A stretch of DNA of 64,000 nt from Niastella yeongjuensis (lineage in GTDB: Bacteria > Bacteroidota > Bacteroidia > Chitinophagales > Chitinophagaceae), in NCBI RefSeq assembly GCF_900110245.1, contig NZ_FOCZ01000016.1, forward strand, positions 104,459-168,458, read 5' to 3'. Numbering within the stretch: position 1 is the first letter of the stretch; the number at the start of each line of letters is the position of its first letter. A program made the translations under genes and the position numbers. Shown in pieces: positions 8,713-15,628 of this stretch. Under the pieces are notes generated by a model, which was not told the origin of the DNA, made no database searches, and was given only the letters and a program-made list of their open reading frames with translations.

Positions 8713-11142
8713 ATGCGCCCTATATCTATTGGCCAGTTTATTTTCAGTGCCCTTGTATTAGTATTCTTTTTAATGATTACTGTTCAACCGGCTGCGGCTC
8801 AATCGGCAGCCCTTGATGCGTCGGCTAACCGGGGAACGGTGCCAGTCACAGCAGATCCTGATCCTGCCGGCAGCATTAAAGGAGTTGTTACCACGAGCGA
8901 CGGCAAACCGGCCGCCGATGTTACCATTGTTATTTCCGGCACTAAAAAGTTTGCGCTTACAGACGGGGATGGAAAATTTGCCTTTCGTCACCTGCAGCCC
9001 GGTGAATACTTGCTGGAGGTTTCCCTGGTAGGCTATGAAACCATTAAACAACAAGTTACTATCACGGGTTCGCAGGCATTGAGCCTTACTATCAGGCTCA
9101 ATGCAGCGCAAAAGATGCTGGATGAGTTGACTGTTACCGGTGTTTATAACAAGTTCAATAAAAAGGAAACAGAGGATGTTGCCCGTCTTCCCCTGAAGAA
9201 TCTTGAAAATCCCCAGTCCTATACGGTGGTAACCCGCGAGATCATGCAGGAGCAACAGATCACCGACTATGTGAGCATATTTAAAAATATTCCGGGCGCG
9301 GGTATTCCCATAGTGTACAACCAGGGACGTACCTCCATGTTTGCCCGTGGGTTCATGACCGATAACCTTATTCGCAACTCGGTTTCCGGTTTTGTATATA
9401 CGAACATCGACCCGGCCAACCTGCAACGGGTAGAGGCTATTAAAGGCCCTTCCGGTACGCTGTTCAACAGTAGTATGATCTCCTTTGGCGGTCTTTTTAA
9501 CCGGGTAACCAAGAAACCAGTCGATCGTAATTTCACGGAGCTTAGTTACTCGGCTGCCAGTTTTGACCTGAACCGGTTGACCATGGATTTTAACCGGGTG
9601 CTGGATACGGCGCACAATACCCTTTTCCGGCTCAATGCGGCGGTTGGAACGCAACAGAGCTTTCAGGATGCCGGTTTCTCCCGTAATCTGATGGTGGCAC
9701 CCAGCTTTAGTTATAAGGTGAACGACCGGCTGTCATTGCTACTGGATGTAGAGGCCTCTACTTTCAATGCTACTTCACCCATTCGTTTTACGCCGTCAAC
9801 AAAGGGAAAGATCACTAATATCAAAGACCTTGGTATCGATTATAAAAAATCATTTACCAATAACAGCCTCGACTACAAGACCCAACAACTGAATGTGTTT
9901 GGACAGGTGAACTACCAGCTTTCTGAAGGCTGGCGTTCTCAAACCAACTACACCCGTACCTATTCTGCCACCAAAGGATATGTGACGCAGCTCATCGGGT
10001 ACGGAAAAACCGATGACTCCCTGCAGCAGCAGGCCCAGATAGAAGATTTCCCCTATAATGGTACTGAGATCCAGCAAAACTTTATTGGCGATACCCGGAT
10101 TGGCAACCTGCGGAACCGGGTGGTGATTGGGGTGGATGTCTTCAATCAAAAAAGTAACCGCAATACACCCACCGTCAATATGACGCCGATCAACTTTCTG
10201 CATCCCGGTGCGGCTTATAACAATTTCAATGCTGCCAAAATAGACTCGGCCGCTGCCCATGCCGCCTATCAGATCTATCGCACTAACATCTATACTTACG
10301 GCGTGTATGTTTCTGATGTGATCAATATTACGCCCCAGCTGAATGTGATGCTCAGTCTGCGGGGTGACCGGTTCGATAATAAAGGGACCTACTACCCGGC
10401 ACAGGACTCCACGGCTGGCGCCTATACGCAGAATGCGTTGTCACCCAAACTGGGTATCGTGTATGAGCTCCTTCCCGAAAGGCTTTCCCTGTTTGGTAAT
10501 TACATGAACGGGTTTAGTAATACGGGCGGCGCAGATTTCAATGGCGTTGGCTTTAAACCACAACAGGCATATCAATGGGAAGGTGGAATAAAACTGGACC
10601 TGCTGGGCCATCGGATCAGCAGCACCATCAGCTACTATCATATCGATGTATCCAATACAACCCGTGACGATATTGACCATCCGGGTTATTCCATCCAGGA
10701 TGGTGTACAACTCAGCCGGGGTATAGAAGCAGAAGTGATCGCCAATCCCATGCCTGGTTTTAACGTAGTGGCGGGGTATTCGTACAATGACAGTCGTTAT
10801 ACAACTGCCAACAAAAATGTGGAAGGTCTTCGTCCTGCTACTGCAGGTCCGCAAACCCTGGCTAATCTGTGGCTTAGTTACCGGCTTATTTCCGGGAAAC
10901 TGCGCGGCTTGGGCGCCGGTTTTGGCGGCAACTACGGAAGTTCACAATTCCAGACCAATACCACTACTTTTTCATTCCAGATCCCCTCCTATACCGTATT
11001 GGATGCAACCGTCTTTTACGATCAACAACACTATCGTTTAGGGGTTAAGGTTGACAATCTGACGAATGAAAGATACTGGTCGTACCGGCTGGCCCCGCAA
11101 ATGCCTATCCGGGTCACTGCCGATATTACGATTAAATTCTAA
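8713..11142 (+). CDS. TonB-dependent siderophore-type receptor
   Basis: An 809-residue outer-membrane receptor. The signal peptide ends at QPAAAQS. Residues about 54-130 form a carboxypeptidase-regulatory-like domain (GSIKGVVTTSDGKPAADVTI). The plug is at about 150-275, with SYTVVTREIMQEQQITDYVS and the typical RVEAIKGPSGTLFNS. The 22-strand barrel ends with an aromatic residue (ADITIKF). The plug wording (QQ-x-x-D-x-x-x, RG-FMTDN) and late-barrel signature DNLTNERYW fit the siderophore receptor family (TIGR01783-like). It would import ferric siderophores using TonB/ExbBD, which are not encoded here. It lies directly after a LytS/LytTR pair. Confidence 0.9.
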   Translation: MRPISIGQFIFSALVLVFFLMITVQPAAAQSAALDASANRGTVPVTADPDPAGSIKGVVTTSDGKPAADVTIVISGTKKFALTDGDGKFAFRHLQPGEYLLEVSLVGYETIKQQVTITGSQALSLTIRLNAAQKMLDELTVTGVYNKFNKKETEDVARLPLKNLENPQSYTVVTREIMQEQQITDYVSIFKNIPGAGIPIVYNQGRTSMFARGFMTDNLIRNSVSGFVYTNIDPANLQRVEAIKGPSGTLFNSSMISFGGLFNRVTKKPVDRNFTELSYSAASFDLNRLTMDFNRVLDTAHNTLFRLNAAVGTQQSFQDAGFSRNLMVAPSFSYKVNDRLSLLLDVEASTFNATSPIRFTPSTKGKITNIKDLGIDYKKSFTNNSLDYKTQQLNVFGQVNYQLSEGWRSQTNYTRTYSATKGYVTQLIGYGKTDDSLQQQAQIEDFPYNGTEIQQNFIGDTRIGNLRNRVVIGVDVFNQKSNRNTPTVNMTPINFLHPGAAYNNFNAAKIDSAAAHAAYQIYRTNIYTYGVYVSDVINITPQLNVMLSLRGDRFDNKGTYYPAQDSTAGAYTQNALSPKLGIVYELLPERLSLFGNYMNGFSNTGGADFNGVGFKPQQAYQWEGGIKLDLLGHRISSTISYYHIDVSNTTRDDIDHPGYSIQDGVQLSRGIEAEVIANPMPGFNVVAGYSYNDSRYTTANKNVEGLRPATAGPQTLANLWLSYRLISGKLRGLGAGFGGNYGSSQFQTNTTTFSFQIPSYTVLDATVFYDQQHYRLGVKVDNLTNERYWSYRLAPQMPIRVTADITIKF

Positions 11143-11162
11143 GGATATAACTTATTTGGATG

Positions 11163-11196
11163 AAAAGCCTCCTCATCGCCGGGGAGGCTTTTTTAT
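11163..11196 (+). terminator. Rho-independent terminator of the receptor gene
   Basis: A perfect 10-bp stem, AAAAGCCTCC (11163-11172) with GGAGGCTTTT (11183-11192), has a 10-nt loop and runs into a T tract (TTTTTTATTTTT). It starts 20 bp after the receptor stop. Confidence 0.9.
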
Positions 11197-11340
11197 TTTT
11201 ACCAGTCCCTAATAAATAAAGAGCAGGAAACTGAATTTTACCAATTGCGGGGGCAGGAATACCGCAGCCTGGAATTTGTATATCCTGACCTGATCTATAT
11301 CGTGAATGTGGCCGACACCCTGAAACCGAAGAGCAGATAA
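11188..11340 (+). pseudogene. Possible remnant coding segment
   Basis: One frame stays open from about 11188 to a TAA at 11338-11340 and reads naturally (EYRSLEFVYPDLIYIVNVAD then TLKPKSR), but it has no start codon and begins inside the terminator. It could be the 3' end of a gene whose front has been lost. I do not recognise the family. The rest of the 11200-11425 interval holds nothing else I can name. Confidence 0.25.
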
Positions 11341-11425
11341 TAGTAATAATAAAATAATCTCGCGGTTTTTCATTGGGGCCGGGTATTAACATACCTTAAG
11401 ATTTTTTGTTAAATCGGAGAACCGG

Positions 11426-11587
11426 ATGGAATTTGCTGCTGATGCCGTTATTTTGCGGACCAGCTTAATTTACCTTAACTTTTATGAACGATCGTCAACC
11501 AGGCTTTCTCGAATTCTTTCCTTTGTGATCGTTTATCTGCTGGCGCAGTCGTTATACCGGATCTTTACTGGTACATTCAATCAATAA
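11426..11587 (+). CDS. Possible 53-residue single-pass membrane peptide
   Basis: An ATG at 11426 opens 53 codons ending at TAA 11585-11587. The C-terminal half contains one hydrophobic helix (RILSFVIVYLLAQSLYRIF) preceded by arginines, as expected for a small inner-membrane protein. The evidence is limited to the open frame and the helix. There is no strong ribosome binding site, and it may be a gene remnant. Confidence 0.25.
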   Translation: MEFAADAVILRTSLIYLNFYERSSTRLSRILSFVIVYLLAQSLYRIFTGTFNQ

Positions 11588-11639
11588 GATTTTACAGGCA
11601 ATTTGCGGCATGGCTTAAATTATGTATTTTGTCGCAACT

Positions 11640-12494
11640 ATGAAAGCCCCGATAACGCTCCTTTTATTAATGGTAAGCGCAGTTTCTTTTGCGCAAAAAT
11701 CTGACCCTGAACAAGAGTTGAATGATATCTATTTTAGCAAGAATGTATATGAGGTTTTAACTACCAACTATAACTTCTATCAGCCTTACAGGGATTCAGG
11801 GATGATAACTCTGGAAAATTACATTGCTAAATACCCGGCAAATCCCCAAAGGTTCGTTGCCATGCGGTACCTTGCACAGATCTTTGAGAAGTATAACCTG
11901 GTCGATAGTGCCGTTTTATTTTATAAGCAGGTGTTGACTATGCCCGAAAATATTGATCATTATAATAGCAATAGGTACACGGCTGCAAGTAGTCTGACTA
12001 AAATTTATTTGGACAGAAAGGATTATAGTACGGCTTTGACTTACCTTGAACAGGCTTCGGGTCAATTTTTTTTTAAGTCTAGTTGCGGAACCGTGACAAT
12101 TGAATTACGTCAAAAAATAAGTGCTCAATATTGGGATTGTTATAATGGGCTGGGTGATTACAAACAGGCAATTGACAGGTTTGCCCGTTTTATGTTTAAT
12201 AATGTTTGGGGCAGTCAACAAATGCTCTATGAAGCATATGTTAAAGTTTATTCGAAGGAAGAATTAAGGAAGGCGTTTTTGGAAGCAGCCAATAAGATCG
12301 AAATAAAAAAAGAGCAAGATGATTCCAGCTTTTATTTACAGCCTGTCTTTAAAATATTCGATAAAGAAATTAAATTGTATTCGGGGAATGGGTTCGAAAA
12401 GTTGACAGAGCAGGAACAAAAGCAAAAGTGCCTGGAAGAAATAATGCAGTCTAAGATGTATAAGTTAGCTACCTGGAATGCCGTCAAAAATTAA
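11640..12494 (+). CDS. Secreted TPR-like hypothetical protein
   Basis: A 284-residue protein from the ATG at 11640. An in-frame ATG 18 bp upstream would only add a short extension before the signal peptide MKAPITLLLLMVSAVSFAQ. Three TPR-like helical pairs are visible: LAQIFEKYNLVDSAVLFYKQ, LTKIYLDRKDYSTALTYLEQ, and YNGLGDYKQAIDRFARF. It is more AT-rich than its neighbours and contains a run of nine T at about 12067. Its last 11 bp overlap the convergent barrel gene. I do not recognise the family beyond the TPR character. Confidence 0.7.
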   Translation: MKAPITLLLLMVSAVSFAQKSDPEQELNDIYFSKNVYEVLTTNYNFYQPYRDSGMITLENYIAKYPANPQRFVAMRYLAQIFEKYNLVDSAVLFYKQVLTMPENIDHYNSNRYTAASSLTKIYLDRKDYSTALTYLEQASGQFFFKSSCGTVTIELRQKISAQYWDCYNGLGDYKQAIDRFARFMFNNVWGSQQMLYEAYVKVYSKEELRKAFLEAANKIEIKKEQDDSSFYLQPVFKIFDKEIKLYSGNGFEKLTEQEQKQKCLEEIMQSKMYKLATWNAVKN

Positions 12495-13233
12495 ACCCAA
12501 TTTGAACGATATACCGGTAGCCGATCGTATTGGTGCGCATTACGCCATCGGCATTGATCTCTTCATCGCTGAAGACATAATTCATACCCGGAAATTTTTG
12601 GGTAAGTAGTTGTTTTAATCCTTCCTGGATTTGCTCCCTTTTGGCAGGGTCTATATTGCTTTCGATAGTGGCTTTATAGTTATAAAAGCCTAATCCGGGG
12701 CCTACCAAAATCAGGTCAAGGGCCAATCGATTCCAGAAGATAAACTGATAGCCCAGTTCAAAGCCGACAGTATGGATGTTGAATTTCGTACTGGTGGATA
12801 TATTGGTAGTTGAGCTGTTGTTTTTAGCAGACCAATCCACCTCATTGGTAAATCGATTGTAGGAGTAGTATGGCCCTATGTATAAACCATGCGGCGCTTT
12901 GAATTTGTTTTCCCGGGCCAGGTAAAAACGATAGTCGATGGAGATATTAACGCCACTCCTTTTTTTATCGTTTTGCACCTGAAAACTATCGGTATTTATA
13001 TTTACCAGTTTAGGCAGTGAAGCTTTGCCGAAGTTTACAGAAATACTCCGTTTGGGTGAAAGTACCCGCTCATACCCCAAAACGATGTAATGATCTACCC
13101 CGAATAATAATGCGCCGGAAAGATTGTATCTTATAATATTCTTATGAGAACGGGCAGTATCTGCCTGCTGTGCCAGACTACAATTCGCAGTGAATAAGAT
13201 AATTAGCAGTCCGTATAGATTCGTTACTCTCAT
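12484..13233 (-). CDS. Outer-membrane beta-barrel-like hypothetical protein
   Basis: A 249-residue protein with signal peptide (cleavage near TANCSLAQ). The mature sequence alternates polar and hydrophobic residues in strand-like blocks (GVDHYIVLGYERVLSPKRSI, GLYIGPYYSYNRF, VGFELGYQFIFWNRLALDL) and ends in Phe after IVQIGFNF. This is the usual C-terminal signal of an outer-membrane barrel. It resembles DUF3575-type small barrels, but that assignment is tentative. It is convergent with the preceding gene, overlapping by 11 bp. Confidence 0.65.
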   Translation of the reverse strand: MRVTNLYGLLIILFTANCSLAQQADTARSHKNIIRYNLSGALLFGVDHYIVLGYERVLSPKRSISVNFGKASLPKLVNINTDSFQVQNDKKRSGVNISIDYRFYLARENKFKAPHGLYIGPYYSYNRFTNEVDWSAKNNSSTTNISTSTKFNIHTVGFELGYQFIFWNRLALDLILVGPGLGFYNYKATIESNIDPAKREQIQEGLKQLLTQKFPGMNYVFSDEEINADGVMRTNTIGYRYIVQIGFNF

Positions 13234-13342
13234 ATAAGAATGACACGGCTGTGGCCGTTATTCCGCCATCCAGTAAAAAAAGAAATAATAACAATTCCGT
13301 TAAATGCTTATATTGCATTGAAATTCAGCTGTATAACAATTT

Positions 13343-13696
13343 ATGACCGAGCAACAACACATCTTTAAGAAGATAGAATTGGTGGGCGACCGCGTATTGC
13401 GGCTGGCTGCAGTAGAACTTTGTAATGAAATCATTGAGAACAGATACAAAGCTACTGAGATCATCGATTACCTGGGCAGCAATAAGGTTTTTGGATTGAT
13501 TGCCCGAATGAAGAAACTGGACGCGCATAAGGATGATCCTGAAGTGAAAGGGAAATCAAGACAATTGGCCAATGCTTATGAATATTCAATAGGCAAGCTT
13601 TATTATGAGGATAAAGAAAAGGCGATAGCCGCTGCGAAGGAAGACCTGGCGCATTTTTACGAAAACCAGGACCAATACTATGTAAAAAAAGACTGA
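13343..13696 (+). CDS. Small cytoplasmic helical hypothetical protein
   Basis: A 117-residue protein without signal peptide or membrane helix, rich in Lys, Glu and Ala, and predicted almost wholly helical (RVLRLAAVELCNEIIENRYK, ANAYEYSIGKLYYEDKEKAI). I do not recognise a family. It stands alone, divergent from the barrel gene upstream and closed by a hairpin terminator shared with the convergent lipoprotein gene. Confidence 0.65.
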   Translation: MTEQQHIFKKIELVGDRVLRLAAVELCNEIIENRYKATEIIDYLGSNKVFGLIARMKKLDAHKDDPEVKGKSRQLANAYEYSIGKLYYEDKEKAIAAAKEDLAHFYENQDQYYVKKD

Positions 13697-13704
13697 TTAA
13701 ATAT

Positions 13705-13734
13705 AAGGCGCTGACAACCATCAGCGCCTTTTTT
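13705..13734. terminator. Bidirectional terminator
   Basis: AAGGCGCTGA (13705-13714) pairs perfectly with TCAGCGCCTT (13721-13730) around a 6-nt loop, with T-rich tracts on both sides. It serves two convergent genes. The TGA stop codon of the minus-strand gene is the foot of the right arm (13721-13723), so the last codons of that gene are part of the stem. Confidence 0.88.
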
Positions 13735-14245
13735 GAAATACGATCCCTTCCTCTTTGATATTTTCGCCAGCCGATGGAATTATCAGGAAACCACCCATCG
13801 AAGAATGACTGTGGTCAATGATCAACTCCCCTGCTGTATTTACCCGTAGTCTTGTATGCATGGCGCCGCAGACGTTTACGATAACAATAGATTTGAACAT
13901 TATCCGATTAAAGCGCAGTGCCCCATGCCTGATTTTATAATGGATCTTTTTAGACTTAATTAAATCCCCGCTTTTGTAAACGCCCACCTGCAATCGCTGC
14001 TTATCGAGCGCCTTTAAAGTAAGTGTATAGCTACATCTGTTATCAGAGTCTTTCCACCAGTATTTGTTAAATAATAGCGACTCGTCTAAACTGGATTTAG
14101 TATCGGTCGTCGAAAATATTTCATATTCCCCGTTTAGCAGAGTTATATTTTCTTTGGTTAAAGGAACCTGATTATCTACGGGTTTTGCTTTTCGAAGGGT
14201 TGCGCAGGATACCAGGAACAGGCACCCTATTAAAACTATTTTCAT
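13721..14245 (-). CDS. Hypothetical lipoprotein
   Basis: A 174-residue protein with a clear lipobox (CLFLVSCATLRKA, acylated Cys15). The mature part is beta-rich and Lys-rich (YTLTLKALDKQRLQVGVYKS) with no family that I recognise. It probably sits in a cell-envelope membrane facing the periplasm. Its stop codon lies inside the terminator stem shared with the neighbouring convergent gene. It is divergent from the Crp/Fnr regulator gene that starts 75 bp away. Confidence 0.7.
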   Translation of the reverse strand: MKIVLIGCLFLVSCATLRKAKPVDNQVPLTKENITLLNGEYEIFSTTDTKSSLDESLLFNKYWWKDSDNRCSYTLTLKALDKQRLQVGVYKSGDLIKSKKIHYKIRHGALRFNRIMFKSIVIVNVCGAMHTRLRVNTAGELIIDHSHSSMGGFLIIPSAGENIKEEGIVFQKRR

Positions 14246-14320
14246 GGCCTTGAACGGATTTGTATGACAAGATACATTTCGAATTCGTTAGCTTTACTAT
14301 AGTTATTAAGAAAAAATTAA

Positions 14321-14911
14321 ATGGAAGCAGGAATTAACACCTATTTAGACGCACTCAGGTTAATTTCACCGAACCTGACTGATTTCGAGCTTTCCCAGTT
14401 TGCTGCGCGGCTTACCGTTAGAGAACTAAAAAAGAAAGAACTTTTTCTGCAGGCAGGCAAAGTGCAGAAAACAATTGGGTTTATCGCAACAGGATTGGTG
14501 CGTTCCTTTTTTATCGATAATAACGGTAATGAAATAACCGTTGGTTTTTATGCCGAAGGCGATTATGCCACGCATTATCCGGCTTTTCTTTCCCGGCAGC
14601 CCAGCCGATATTCTATCCAGTGCCTGGAACCAACGACATTCGTTTGTTTTTCATTTGAAGACCAGCAATGGATCTATCAACAGTCTCCCAATTATGAAAA
14701 GTACGGGCGGCTAATTGCTGAGGAAATTTTAAAAAGGCAACAAGGCCGCATAGAGAGTTTTATCTTTCAAACAGCAGAGGAGCGCTATCTCGACTTTATT
14801 AAGAACCGCCCTGGTTTATTCAACAGGATCTCCCTCTCCCACCTATGCAGCTTCCTGGGCATAGAACGGCAAACCCTTACCCGCATCAGGCAGAAATTAG
14901 CCCACCAATAG
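14321..14911 (+). CDS. Crp/Fnr-family transcription regulator
   Basis: A 196-residue regulator. Residues about 25-120 form a cyclic-nucleotide-binding-type beta-roll (LFLQAGKVQKTIGFIATGLV, NEITVGFYAEGDY). The C-terminal winged helix has ISLSHLCSFLGIERQTLTRI, the recognition-helix pattern of the Bacteroidota Crp/Fnr group. The canonical cAMP-contacting Arg/Ser pair is not obvious, so the effector is unknown. The next gene, 73 bp downstream on the same strand, is an NAD(P)H oxidoreductase, its likely target. Confidence 0.88.
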   Translation: MEAGINTYLDALRLISPNLTDFELSQFAARLTVRELKKKELFLQAGKVQKTIGFIATGLVRSFFIDNNGNEITVGFYAEGDYATHYPAFLSRQPSRYSIQCLEPTTFVCFSFEDQQWIYQQSPNYEKYGRLIAEEILKRQQGRIESFIFQTAEERYLDFIKNRPGLFNRISLSHLCSFLGIERQTLTRIRQKLAHQ

Positions 14912-14984
14912 TCTGTTTGACGCATTTGCGTCAGGTGCCCTTTTCATTTACTACGGAGCTTTGTGGTATCAAAAACGATTCACC

Positions 14985-15572
14985 ATGACAAAGCATATCT
15001 TACTTATACTCGGCCACCCCTCAGAAAATTCTTTTTGTAAAGCCTTATTGGAAGCTTATCGGAAAGGCGCAGAAAATGCCGGGGCTATTTGTAAAACCCT
15101 CTTCCTGTCCCGCCTGAATTTCAACGTAAATCTTTCCGATGGATATAAAAACGGGGACGCTGTGCAATTGGAAGATGACCTGGCTGCTTCCCAACACCTG
15201 CTTACCTGGGCCGATCATGTAGTGCTGGTATATCCCAACTGGTGGGGCTTTATGCCTGCTATTACCAAAGGATTTATAGACAGGGTATTGCTGCCCGGTT
15301 TTGCATTTAAACATCATTCCGGGAAAATATTCCCTGAGAAATTATTAAAGGGAAAAAGCATCCGGCTGATGGTAACGATGGATACACCCAAATGGTGGTT
15401 CTACCTTATTTACCGGGCCTCGCAGTATCAGATCCTTAAACATATTGTGTTTGGCTACGTAGGCTTCGATCCTGTTCGGTTCTCCACTTTTGGGTTCATC
15501 AGAAAATCAACTGATGCCCTGCGGAAAAGCTGGTTGAAAAAAGCAGAACAATTAGGAAACCTGTTCAGATAA
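14985..15572 (+). CDS. Flavodoxin-fold NAD(P)H oxidoreductase
   Basis: A 195-residue protein from the ATG at 14985; the upstream in-frame TTG at 14961 adds only a non-conserved extension. It has the NQO/MdaB flavodoxin-like fold: LLILGHPSENSFCKALLEAY at the FMN phosphate loop, DHVVLVYPNWWGFMPAITKG for the flavin region, and RVLLPGFAFKH. Such enzymes reduce quinones or nitro compounds with NAD(P)H, using FMN or FAD. It follows a Crp/Fnr regulator and ends at a strong terminator, so the two form a compact regulator/reductase unit. Confidence 0.88.
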   Translation: MTKHILLILGHPSENSFCKALLEAYRKGAENAGAICKTLFLSRLNFNVNLSDGYKNGDAVQLEDDLAASQHLLTWADHVVLVYPNWWGFMPAITKGFIDRVLLPGFAFKHHSGKIFPEKLLKGKSIRLMVTMDTPKWWFYLIYRASQYQILKHIVFGYVGFDPVRFSTFGFIRKSTDALRKSWLKKAEQLGNLFR

Positions 15573-15573
15573 T

Positions 15574-15610
15574 AAAAAGCCCCTTCCGGTTATACCGGAA
15601 AGGGCTTTTT
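15574..15610. terminator. Strong bidirectional terminator
   Basis: AAAAAGCCCCTTCCGGT pairs with ACCGGAAAGGGCTTTTT around a TAT loop, a stem of about 16 bp with one mismatch, with T/A tracts on both sides. It separates the oxidoreductase gene from the convergent metalloprotease gene. Confidence 0.92.
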
Positions 15611-15628
15611 CTATCGGGTGTTATTTGT

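Noticed and set aside
8770..9654. A 294-codon minus-strand frame
   Set aside because: It is antisense to the well-supported TonB-dependent receptor and has no family features or signals of its own.
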